From Chloroflexota bacterium (GTDB lineage: Bacteria > Chloroflexota > UBA4733), in contig JAMCRV010000013.1 of assembly GCA_023381555.1 (NCBI GenBank), positions 1 through 39,054 of the forward strand: a DNA stretch of 39,054 nt, read 5' to 3'. This document shows positions 9,806 to 17,649 of the stretch, piece after piece. Positions within the stretch are counted from its first letter, which is position 1, and the number at the start of each line of letters is the position of its first letter. The notes under the pieces were generated by a model. The model saw only the letters and a program-made list of their open reading frames with translations, made no database searches and was not told where the DNA came from. The position numbers and the translations under genes were made by a program.

Positions 9806-10591
9806 CTACACGAGCTGCACAAGCCGTCCGTCTTGGATCTCGTAGGTGATGTGGGCTATCTCGTTGATGGTCGGATCGTGTGTCGCGACTATCACGGTGA
9901 CTCCGTGATCAACGACGATCTTGCGAAAGAGGCGTAAGATCTGGAGTCCGGTCACACTGTCAAGCTCGCCGGTCGGCTCGTCAGCCAAGATGATCAGTGG
10001 ATTGTTGGCAAGCGCACGAGCGATGGCAACACGCTGCTGCTGTCCACCGGAGAGCTCAAATGGACGGTGGTCGAGGCGGTGTCCTAAGCCAATGAGCTCC
10101 AATAGGTCGCGGCTCCTCCGATCACGGACAGCCGCCGGTAAACCAGCGATGCGCATGGCCAGATCGACGTTTTCTCGAGCCGAGAGCACCGGAAAGAGCG
10201 CATAAGACTGGAAGACAAAGGACATTTTCGATCGGCGTAGCAGAGTCGCTTCCCGATCAGTGAGTGAGCTGATGGTCTGTCCTTCGATACGGACTGATCC
10301 GGCCGTGGGTCGATCCAAGCCGCCGATGATGTTGAGCAACGTGGTCTTGCCAGAGCCTGATCGCCCACGTAGTGCGACCATTTGTCCGGCTTCAACACTC
10401 AGGGTGATCCCTGTGAGCGCTGGCACGTCATTCCCGTGAAACCGATAGATGCGTGTCACATCACGCACGTCAATGATGGGACCGTCATACGTGCTTCGCT
10501 CCAGCGGTGCCAGGATGTCTGCAATGTCTGTCGGAACCGACTGTGTCCGTGTTCCACTACGTCGCAGCTGAGGCAATCGCAGCCGGATCAC
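9806..10591 (-). CDS. ABC transporter ATPase, MacB/LolD type (second ATPase of exporter)
   Basis: A 261-residue nucleotide-binding subunit. Walker A is GRSGSGKTT (76-84), the signature LSGGQQQR (180-187), Walker B IILADEP (200-206) and the H-loop His is in ATHDP. The family pairs with FtsX-like permeases to drive mechanotransmission-type export rather than substrate passage through the permease. An N-terminal extension of about 38 residues, rich in Arg, precedes the usual ATPase start ([14 protein letters not shown]). The gene overlaps the upstream ATPase gene by ATGA (10588-10591). The two ATPases differ clearly, so a heterodimer with one site for each half of the permease is plausible. Confidence 0.92.
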   Translation of the reverse strand: MIRLRLPQLRRSGTRTQSVPTDIADILAPLERSTYDGPIIDVRDVTRIYRFHGNDVPALTGITLSVEAGQMVALRGRSGSGKTTLLNIIGGLDRPTAGSVRIEGQTISSLTDREATLLRRSKMSFVFQSYALFPVLSARENVDLAMRIAGLPAAVRDRRSRDLLELIGLGHRLDHRPFELSGGQQQRVAIARALANNPLIILADEPTGELDSVTGLQILRLFRKIVVDHGVTVIVATHDPTINEIAHITYEIQDGRLVQLV

Positions 10592-11514
10592 TGAGGCCTC
10601 CGTTGTGGAGTCTTTCCACCTTCGTCGACGGGGCGGATCTCGATCTTGCCGTCAGTGACTTCGAGCTGAACCTTCCGGTGAATGTCGAGGCGCTCCATCA
10701 TCTCCCTTGGAAGCTGTAGTCGCCCCGCATTGTCAAGGACGACGAATTCCTCGTGTGTGCTCCCAAAGTCTAGTGGATCGTCAAGGTTGACGTCAGTGCG
10801 CCGGAGACTCTCTGTGCTCGTCTTGCCATCACGAATGGAAACCACCCGATCAACGCGCGACGTCACCGTCCGATCGTGAGTAACGATCATCACAGTAGTG
10901 GCATAGCTCTGAACCAGGCGGCGAAAGATCTCGAAGATGAGATGTGCCGCCGCCGTATCGACGGACCCAGTCGGCTCGTCCGCGAGGAGTAGGGGAGGGT
11001 TGTTGGCGAGCGCCACGGCGATGGCAACACGCTGCTGCTGACCTCCAGACATCTGCAAGGGCAGATGGTGCATCCTGTCCGCCAGTCCTACCTGCTCCAG
11101 GAGTTCTTGAGCCCAAGCACGGCGCTTCCGCGGTGACGCACCGTAAATGATCATCGGCACCTCGACGTTCTGTAATGCCGTCAGGTAGGGAATGAGATTC
11201 CGGGATGTCTGTTGCCACACAAAGCCGACAACCTCCCGCTTGTAGCGTACGAGAGTCCGCTCAGGAATCTTGAGGAGGTTGTAACCGGCGACCATCGCGC
11301 TTCCCGCAGATGGCCGATCAAGTCCACCAAGCACGTTCAGCAGGGTCGTCTTGCCCGAACCGGAGTTGCCGACAATGGCCATGAGCTCTCCTCGCTGGAC
11401 GGTCAGATCGAGCCCCTGCAAGGCCATGGCTTCGAGATCTTGCACCTTGTAGATCTTGACCAGGTTTTCGCACGTCACCAAAGGTTCATCGTTGGCGAGA
11501 TCGAGCCTGCTCAC
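10588..11514 (-). CDS. ABC transporter ATPase with C-terminal AbrB/SpoVT-like domain
   Basis: 308 residues. Residues 1-235 are a MacB/LolD-type ATPase: Walker A GNSGSGKTT (49-57), signature MSGGQQQR (155-162), Walker B LLLADEP (175-181), H-loop H213. After a linker (about 236-254), residues 256-296 match the AbrB/MazE/SpoVT swapped-hairpin domain, with FVVLDNAGRLQLPREMMERL followed by a short strand and KIEIRPV; compare the family pattern VDxxGRVxIPxxxRxxLGI...DGxIxIxPx. The tail is basic (TPQRRPQ). Such domains bind DNA as dimers or tetramers, so the protein may couple exporter state to gene control or use the domain only to oligomerise. It overlaps the permease gene upstream (11511-11514) and the next ATPase downstream by four bases each. 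Confidence 0.9.
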   Translation of the reverse strand: MSRLDLANDEPLVTCENLVKIYKVQDLEAMALQGLDLTVQRGELMAIVGNSGSGKTTLLNVLGGLDRPSAGSAMVAGYNLLKIPERTLVRYKREVVGFVWQQTSRNLIPYLTALQNVEVPMIIYGASPRKRRAWAQELLEQVGLADRMHHLPLQMSGGQQQRVAIAVALANNPPLLLADEPTGSVDTAAAHLIFEIFRRLVQSYATTVMIVTHDRTVTSRVDRVVSIRDGKTSTESLRRTDVNLDDPLDFGSTHEEFVVLDNAGRLQLPREMMERLDIHRKVQLEVTDGKIEIRPVDEGGKTPQRRPQ

Positions 11515-14456
11515 CCTTGCTCCTCCCCCAACTTGGTTGCTTCATAGATTCTCATTCGAAGCAGCATGCCAATCATCACAGGCAGCGCCAAAATGAGCAT
11601 GATTGCCAGAACCGTGTACAGCTTGAATACCTGATCCCACGGCGTATGCACCAGGAAAGGAGGAACGTTGGCGTGGCTGTCCAGATCGATGTGCAAGAAC
11701 GGGATGAACAAAGAGCTTGCATAGCGCCCGATAACCGTACCGAGACCCACGCCCAGGAATATGAGGAAGAGTTGCTCGAAGCCCAGCATAGCTACCAAGC
11801 CCCATACCGATAGACCGATTGCCCGCATGATGCCGAACTGCTGCATTCGCCGTTGATAACTCAGGAAAGAATAGAGTAAGAAGCCCATTACCGTAAGCAA
11901 CGTCGCCACCAGGAAGCCCACGGTCAGCGTTCCAAAGAGTCCAGTGGTCTCGGGAAGACTCCGCGCTTTGAAGATCTCCGACTGTGTATCCGTAACTTCA
12001 TAGATAGGATACTCTGGCAGGTTTGCAAGCTCATTGCGCACCATTGTCGGCGATGCACCTGGAGCGAGCTTGAGCAGCACCGTCCACGGCTGCTGACCCT
12101 CTATGCCCAGGACGTAGTCAATATTGACAAGGAAGAAGTCGCCATCTTGGGGGTAGACCGTAGGCCAGACGTTGACGGTCCCCTTCAGCACGAGAGGAAT
12201 AGTCGTGACCGGAGTAGTGTTTCCCCCGACGGTGACGAGGATCGTCTGTCCTGGACTCAGATGATTCTTACTCATGAAGGAGCTGCTTACGACGACAGCA
12301 TCATCTTCAGACCGGAGCATCGATAGGACGTCATTTTCGGTCTCGGGAGCATTAAGGCCATGCCGGTACCAACCATAGGAGGCGTACGTGTACGGGTCGA
12401 TCGCCACCAGCTTTACCGTGCCGCTCGAATGGCCAGCCGTAGTGACGACGGTTGCTTTGGAATCCACCAACATCCGTGTGGCTCCCAGGATCCCTTTCAG
12501 GCCCTGATAGCGCTGAATGGGCTCCATATTCCACACCTGATGCACCTGGTCATACTCCCCCCGCTCCAAGAACGTGAGGTCGGCGCCATTCTGGTAGTAG
12601 AGATGATCAGAGACGTTCTGATCCAGCGTCTGCGCCATAGAAGCGCTGAAAATACCCAGACTCATCGTTAGGGTGACCAGCAACACGAGACGCGTGTACT
12701 GGCTTGGCGTCCGGCTGATCTGGCGAAAAGCCAGGAGCATCCAGAGCGGAGCGACCCGGTGGCTCAGTCGGGCAACAGCCTCCGAGAGAATCGGAAACAC
12801 GCGCATACCAACAAGTGCAAGGGCAAACATGAAGAAGGCAGGTACCAGCAACAACACAGGATCCTGGACGGCGGTGCCGCTCTGGCTGATCGCTAGCAGC
12901 GACCCATTCTGTTGCAGCAGCTTGTAGCCATATATGGCCACACCAAGAACGGCAAAATCGAGGAAGTAGCGCTGCCAGAATGGCTTTCGCGAACTGCGCG
13001 CGACTTCAGCCTTGTAACTGATGATCGTATAGCGTGCCGCTGCTGCCGCAGGAAGCAACAGGGCAAAGAATGAGAGTCCGACAGCTGCGAGCACATAACG
13101 ATATGTGTCGGATGAAAGCCGGACGGGAAGTAGTCCCCTATTCACGAAGACGAGGAACGTGTAGGTGAATCCGATGAACTGCGCTACCAGACCACCTATT
13201 AGCGGCCCGAGAATAAGGGCGATGGCGCCAAAAAAACCTCCCTCCACAACGTAGATGCCGAGAACTTGAATGTTACTGGCGCCACGGCTCTTCAGTACCG
13301 CGATTTCGTTTCGCTGGCGGTCGACCAGCATCGTCGAAGCGAGCAGAATATAGTAGAGCACGATGGCGAGTGTGGGAACGGACAGCGCGAACAAGAGGAT
13401 CTTGAGGAAGTACGAATCTGTCTCGAATTGCTCGAGCACTTTGACTGGCGAGATATCGAGAGTAACCCCGCTCATCAACGAGGACGCCGTTGCGGTTAGC
13501 TGCTGTGAGCCGCTAATCACCTGAGCAGCATTAGTAGAATGAATATCGTGCTGGTTGAAGATAAAGAACCAGTAGTATTCATACTCGGCATTCGGGTTTA
13601 CTTTAAGGACACCATTGAAATAGTTCTGTTCTGGTACAAGAACGTAGTCATTAAATGTGTCTGGGCGGTAGAACCAGTAAGGCTCATTGGGATTCTTTGG
13701 TCGCCAGGTGCCGACAATACGAACCTTGATCGGGACCGCTTGGAAAGCGCCTTGATTCGCAAAGGTCACTACATCGCCCACATTGATCAAATACTTTTCG
13801 GCTCCAGCCTGAGTCATGAGCCCTTCAACGTTGTGCTGGCTATCGAATACGTGGTCAGGGAATTTGCCCTGGGTAATCACAATGTGTTGCTGCAGGTCGC
13901 TGAGGAAGCCGATAGCGAGATAGTTCTTGAACTGGTTGCCATTCGCTACTGTCCGTTGCCCGAGAGCATACACAGGGAGCTTGTCGGTTGCTCCGTAGCG
14001 CACCCCTTGTTGCAAGGGAAGATCCACGGTACTCGGGCCATTCTTCTCCAGGTAGTTGTTCGCTGCCCAGTATTGCGACACCGGCGGTGGAGGTGTCGCG
14101 TTGCTTGGCGTTGAATTGGGACTGTTTGAATTGAAAACCCAGTGAAAGAGCAGGCTTGCCGGTGGCTGAGCTTGATCAGTCTGACTCTGCAAGCTCTCAT
14201 GGAGCAGCTTCTCCGAGATGCCGTCAGCGTACAGTGGAATAGCGGACACGAGCGCTACACTGATCACGAGGCCTAGGGTGGTTGCTGCGACAAGACGAGC
14301 GTTCGCGCGGGCACGCTCAAGCACCATGACCAGTACGGAGGCAGCGTTACCGAAAATCCCCACGCCCAGCAACGCCAAGAGCCTACCGGCCGTGCGGATC
14401 CCCGTATGCAGGAGCGCTCCCGACCGTTGGGGGAAGGTGCCGCTACGGACTCCCAA
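11511..14456 (-). CDS. Large FtsX-family ABC permease (MacB-like, two-repeat)
   Basis: 981 residues. A hydrophobic N-terminal region (about 24-46 and 58-77) is followed by a long extracytoplasmic region, a first FtsX core with three spans at about 350-480 (FLKILLFALSVPTLAIVLYY onward, containing NEIAVLKSRGAS), further spans and a second extracytoplasmic region, then a second FtsX core at about 835-965 (containing FGIMRAIGLSVWGLVAMLG). This doubled FtsX plan resembles LolCE-type or DUF-containing permeases of Gram-positive and Chloroflexota exporters rather than the four-span MacB. The start is a TTG at 14456 with GGGAG six bases upstream; an in-frame TGA just before it rules out longer forms. 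It lies 101 bases after the adaptor gene and overlaps the ATPase gene. Substrate is unknown. Confidence 0.92.
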   Translation of the reverse strand: MGVRSGTFPQRSGALLHTGIRTAGRLLALLGVGIFGNAASVLVMVLERARANARLVAATTLGLVISVALVSAIPLYADGISEKLLHESLQSQTDQAQPPASLLFHWVFNSNSPNSTPSNATPPPPVSQYWAANNYLEKNGPSTVDLPLQQGVRYGATDKLPVYALGQRTVANGNQFKNYLAIGFLSDLQQHIVITQGKFPDHVFDSQHNVEGLMTQAGAEKYLINVGDVVTFANQGAFQAVPIKVRIVGTWRPKNPNEPYWFYRPDTFNDYVLVPEQNYFNGVLKVNPNAEYEYYWFFIFNQHDIHSTNAAQVISGSQQLTATASSLMSGVTLDISPVKVLEQFETDSYFLKILLFALSVPTLAIVLYYILLASTMLVDRQRNEIAVLKSRGASNIQVLGIYVVEGGFFGAIALILGPLIGGLVAQFIGFTYTFLVFVNRGLLPVRLSSDTYRYVLAAVGLSFFALLLPAAAAARYTIISYKAEVARSSRKPFWQRYFLDFAVLGVAIYGYKLLQQNGSLLAISQSGTAVQDPVLLLVPAFFMFALALVGMRVFPILSEAVARLSHRVAPLWMLLAFRQISRTPSQYTRLVLLVTLTMSLGIFSASMAQTLDQNVSDHLYYQNGADLTFLERGEYDQVHQVWNMEPIQRYQGLKGILGATRMLVDSKATVVTTAGHSSGTVKLVAIDPYTYASYGWYRHGLNAPETENDVLSMLRSEDDAVVVSSSFMSKNHLSPGQTILVTVGGNTTPVTTIPLVLKGTVNVWPTVYPQDGDFFLVNIDYVLGIEGQQPWTVLLKLAPGASPTMVRNELANLPEYPIYEVTDTQSEIFKARSLPETTGLFGTLTVGFLVATLLTVMGFLLYSFLSYQRRMQQFGIMRAIGLSVWGLVAMLGFEQLFLIFLGVGLGTVIGRYASSLFIPFLHIDLDSHANVPPFLVHTPWDQVFKLYTVLAIMLILALPVMIGMLLRMRIYEATKLGEEQG

Positions 14457-14557
14457 GCGGAGCTCCCGTCAGGAGAAGGACACCTACAGTGGCGAACAAC
14501 CGAAGAGACCGATCGCACAGCCAGCAAGCTGGGATGAGAATCGTACGGCAGGTCGCT

Positions 14558-16645
14558 CTAAATGTTGCGTGCAAAGACACGCTGCCCTTCTTTGAGACCG
14601 GAGACCACTTCCGTCTCTTGGTCATTTTGGACGCCGATCTGAATGTCCACCGGTTGCTGCCTGCCACCTTCATCGAGCAACACGAAGGTCCGGCCATTGA
14701 TGGTGTTGACAGCACCCGTCGGGATGAGCAGAACGTTGTCTTTTCGCTGAATAACGATCGTGACGCTGGCCAGCTGACCAATCTCAGCTCCTGGTCCCGG
14801 CCACTGCGGCATGATACGTGGTGATTGGTCTATAGCCGTTCCTGGAGGAGGCGTGGAACTCTGGCTCGATGAACCGGTCTGATCGGGCGAGCTTGACGAG
14901 CTTGTCGAGGCAGCGCTGACTGTGGGTAGAGCGGAGACTGCCCCTTCGAACTTCTTTCCGGGGAAGATACTCATCGTGATTGTAGCCTTCTGTCCGACCG
15001 CGACCTGAGTGAGCTGAGACTGCGGCACACTCACCGCCAGCTCGAGCTGAGTCGGATTCGCCACGGTGATCACTGCTGTATATGCCGCCACCTGATCACC
15101 CGGCTGACCCTGAGCCGCCACGACGATTCCATTGAACGGAGCGACGAGCTCCATCTGATCGAGTTCGTCGTTGTCTTGAGCGAGCTGTAACTGTGCTTGG
15201 TCGACCTTCTTCTGATAGATCTGCAGGCTAATGCTGTTCGTATTACCTTGGGCGACTTGTTGCTGTGCCTTCTCGAGCTGGGCCTGCGCGACCGTGATTC
15301 CCGCCGTTGCCTGGGCCACACTATCGTTCTGTTCCCGGACGACATTGGGGGAAGGATTGGTCAGGCTGTTATACGCAACCTGGGCCGACTCCAATCCAGC
15401 ACGGGCGCTGGCTACGGCCTGTTGAGCCTGAGCAATCTGGGCGGACGTAGGTGTGAGCGCCGCCTGACTGGCCCTTGCCTGCGCTAGCGCAGCTTGAGCT
15501 GCTTGGACGGCCGCCTGCGCCTGAGCAATATCAGTCGGGGTGGCCCTGGCCACTACCTGCTCATAGGTTACCTGCGCCGCTGTCAGTTGAGCCTGCGCCT
15601 CTTGGAACGTTGCGCTGGCTTGCTGGGCATCCGTCGGCAAGACCGTATTCAAGGTGGCGAGCGTCTGATTGGCCGCATCCAAATTTGTCTGGGCGGTATT
15701 GACCGCAGCATTCGCCGCCTTACAACTGGCAGCACTGGTGCTCTGTCCACACGCGGCGTCACGTTGTGTCTGAACGGCATAGAGCGCATTCTTGGCTTGC
15801 GTTACTGCAAGTTGAGCCTTTTGGACTTGAGCAGGGGTCGGGCCATTTTTGAAGGCCTGGTACTGTGCCTGCGCCGCATCGAAAGCAGCCTGGGCAGCCT
15901 GGAGCTTCGCCTTCGCAAGCGCTACATCCTGTGGCTGCGGTCCTGCTTCGAGCTGAGCCAGATGCTGTTGGGCTATTGTCAACCCAGCCTGAGCAGCTAT
16001 CACTGCCGCCTGTGCTCGCTGTGCGTCAGCAGGGTTTGGTCCCTGTTGGAGCTGTTGGAGCTGCAACGTTGCCGCGTTCAGCGTCGCCGTCGCTGCATCG
16101 ACTGCGGCCTTTGCCTTTGAGACATCGATGCTCGCTGGGTGCAGGAGACCATTGAGCTTGGCCCCGGCCGCATTGTAGCCAGCCTGAGCTGCGGCAAGAT
16201 TTGCCTCGGCCGCCTTGACATCGTCTTTGAGACCCAAGTTCGATGCTGAAAGGGCCGCCTGGGCCTGTTGGAGACTGAGTTTTGCAGCATCCGCAGCAGC
16301 CTGATCGCGCGCGATCTGCTTCCGGAGCGTCGACGTATCCAACGAGGACAGAACCTCGCCCTTTGTTACTTTGTCACCTACCTGCACGTTCATTGCCTGC
16401 AGGTTTCCTGGTACGCGGAAGTAGAGGTCTTGCTGTTGCACAGCGACGACGCGTCCCAGAGCCTTGATGCTGTCCACAATAGAGCCCCGCGTCACAGTGA
16501 AGGTAGGGCGAGGCGGGGGTATGGGTGTCGGTACAGGAGTTGGTGTGGGAGCGACACTCGCCACGATTGGATTCGCACATCCTGCCAGCAGAATGCTACC
16601 GGCGACTACGATCGCCGCTGCGCGCGCTATTCGGAGCCTCAACAC
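14558..16645 (-). CDS. HlyD/MacA-type lipoprotein adaptor with extended helical repeats
   Basis: 695 residues. A signal peptide ends in a lipobox LLAGC (Cys23), so the protein is probably a lipoprotein anchored outside the membrane. A Pro/Thr-rich linker (APTPTPVPTPIPPPRP) leads to a lipoyl-like half (RVPGNLQAMNVQVGDKVTKGEVLSSL). Then come about 400 residues of Ala/Gln-rich heptad helices, the second lipoyl half (LVAPFNGIVVAAQGQPGDQV), a beta-barrel domain (ATITMSIFPGKKFEGAV) and a membrane-proximal domain (VLLIPTGAV...VVSGLKEGQRV). Typical MacA proteins are near 370-400 residues, so the hairpin region is strongly expanded. GTG 16645 is the first start after an in-frame stop; its ribosome site is weak. 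It heads the exporter operon. Confidence 0.92.
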   Translation of the reverse strand: MLRLRIARAAAIVVAGSILLAGCANPIVASVAPTPTPVPTPIPPPRPTFTVTRGSIVDSIKALGRVVAVQQQDLYFRVPGNLQAMNVQVGDKVTKGEVLSSLDTSTLRKQIARDQAAADAAKLSLQQAQAALSASNLGLKDDVKAAEANLAAAQAGYNAAGAKLNGLLHPASIDVSKAKAAVDAATATLNAATLQLQQLQQGPNPADAQRAQAAVIAAQAGLTIAQQHLAQLEAGPQPQDVALAKAKLQAAQAAFDAAQAQYQAFKNGPTPAQVQKAQLAVTQAKNALYAVQTQRDAACGQSTSAASCKAANAAVNTAQTNLDAANQTLATLNTVLPTDAQQASATFQEAQAQLTAAQVTYEQVVARATPTDIAQAQAAVQAAQAALAQARASQAALTPTSAQIAQAQQAVASARAGLESAQVAYNSLTNPSPNVVREQNDSVAQATAGITVAQAQLEKAQQQVAQGNTNSISLQIYQKKVDQAQLQLAQDNDELDQMELVAPFNGIVVAAQGQPGDQVAAYTAVITVANPTQLELAVSVPQSQLTQVAVGQKATITMSIFPGKKFEGAVSALPTVSAASTSSSSSPDQTGSSSQSSTPPPGTAIDQSPRIMPQWPGPGAEIGQLASVTIVIQRKDNVLLIPTGAVNTINGRTFVLLDEGGRQQPVDIQIGVQNDQETEVVSGLKEGQRVFARNI
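15746..16141 (-). repeat. Four tandem 33-residue (99-base) repeats inside the adaptor coiled coil
   Basis: Residues 169-300 of the adaptor divide into four units of exactly 33 residues, starting HPASIDVSKAK (169), GPNPADAQRAQ (202), GPQPQDVALAK (235) and GPTPAQVQKAQ (268). Each opens with a Pro-containing turn and continues as an Ala/Gln-rich helix with heptad spacing. Two weaker copies follow later (ATPTDIAQAQ, LTPTSAQIAQAQ). The last unit ends near Cys299, which with Cys308 flanks a Ser/Thr-rich stretch. The repeat is seen at protein level; DNA identity between units is only partial. Confidence 0.85.
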
Positions 16646-16699
16646 AGCCTAATTACACTCTGGTTTCGATCTACAGACTCGACTTCAGCGAGCATACAA

Positions 16700-16715
16700 T
16701 TCGGAATATTCTGAA
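16700..16715. promoter_or_regulatory. Near-perfect 16-base palindrome upstream of exporter operon
   Basis: The plus-strand sequence TTCGGAATATTCTGAA is a palindrome with seven of eight base pairs matched (one G/T mismatch pair). It lies 55 to 70 bases before the adaptor start and just downstream of the alpha/beta hydrolase coding end. On the minus strand TATGCT at 16697-16692 could be a -10, without a good -35. The size and place fit a dimeric repressor operator. No regulator gene is adjacent, so the binding protein, if any, is unknown; the AbrB-like domain of the exporter ATPase is one speculative candidate. Confidence 0.4.
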
Positions 16716-16719
16716 GCTA

Positions 16720-17547
16720 TCACTCCAGAAAACTCCCGTCAATCCTTTCCGCTAGCGTCTTAACCAATCCTATACATGTCAGGAACGAACGTAGTGCCGC
16801 GCAGAACTGCTCCGGCGCCTCCAGATTGCTCAGGTGCCCAGCACGCTTGAGCTCGACCATCTTCCCCCGTGGAGAGATGCGCGCCATAGCCGCCACAACT
16901 GGTGGCGGCGTGACGGCATCATCGTGCCCGGCGATGAACAGACTTGGGTAATGCAACTGTGAAAGCACTTGCGTACGATCAGGTCGCTGTTCCATGCCAC
17001 GTAAGGCCCCAACCGCTCCAGACACAGAGGTATCGAGAATCATGTCGCGTACCCAGTGCTTCAGATCCTCTGCTGCTGAGGCAGAGACGAGTCGCGGCAG
17101 CTGTGCCGGCACGAGACCCGGCACGCCGTTTCTCAAGACAAGCTCACACTGAGCACGCCGTACCTCTCGCACCTCCTCTGAATCAGGCTCAGCTTTCGTG
17201 CTGGCCAGAACCAGCCCCTGAAGCCGCTGTGGCGCCAGCTCCGCCAGAGCCAGCGCTGCATATCCGCCCATCGACAGCCCCACCACGACCGCTCGCTGCA
17301 CGCCCACAGCGTCGAGCACTGCCAGCGCATCACCGGCCATCATCTCCATCGGATAGGGATCAGGCGCCGAATCCGACTCACCGAATCCACGCCAATCAAG
17401 GGTAAGACAGCGAGCAATACTTTTCAGATACTCTACCTGAGGGCGCCACATGTGCCGGTTCAAGGGAAAAGCGTGGAGGAAGAGCAGCACCGGGCCAGTG
17501 CCAACGTCGTCGCAGACTAACCGCGTCGCTCCCCGATGAACGATCAT
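16720..17547 (-). CDS. Alpha/beta-fold hydrolase
   Basis: 275 residues of a standard alpha/beta hydrolase. The oxyanion region is FLHAFPLNRHMW, followed by DWRGFGESD; the nucleophile elbow is GLSMGGYAA, the acid is in AGHDDAVTPP and the catalytic His in RAGHLSNLEAP. It resembles 3-oxoadipate enol-lactonase or non-heme peroxidase-like esterases, a group where sequence alone does not give the substrate. ATG 17547 has GGGAAG five bases upstream; a longer frame to 17619 lacks conserved residues. It lies 102 bases after the GT4 gene and 74 bases before the adaptor gene, so its operon membership is uncertain. Confidence 0.9.
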   Translation of the reverse strand: MIVHRGATRLVCDDVGTGPVLLFLHAFPLNRHMWRPQVEYLKSIARCLTLDWRGFGESDSAPDPYPMEMMAGDALAVLDAVGVQRAVVVGLSMGGYAALALAELAPQRLQGLVLASTKAEPDSEEVREVRRAQCELVLRNGVPGLVPAQLPRLVSASAAEDLKHWVRDMILDTSVSGAVGALRGMEQRPDRTQVLSQLHYPSLFIAGHDDAVTPPPVVAAMARISPRGKMVELKRAGHLSNLEAPEQFCAALRSFLTCIGLVKTLAERIDGSFLE

Positions 17548-17649
17548 CTCATCTTCCCTACTCTCCAACTCTGGGAGGGATAGAATCCCCCCGGAAAGAG
17601 CGCTACACCGTGTGCGCAATCAGTGGACATTGCGACAGAGCTCAAGAGC

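Noticed and set aside
15494-16120. Long plus-strand reading frame of 208 codons opposite the adaptor gene
   Set aside because: It is antisense to the Ala/Gln-rich repeats, where GC-rich, low-complexity codons leave all frames open. It has no ribosome site and no recognisable domain, while the minus strand encodes a complete adaptor.
15746-16141. 99-base periodicity considered as a DNA repeat or CRISPR-like array
   Set aside because: The period is the 33-codon protein repeat; the units are not identical in DNA and there are no constant repeats with unique spacers.
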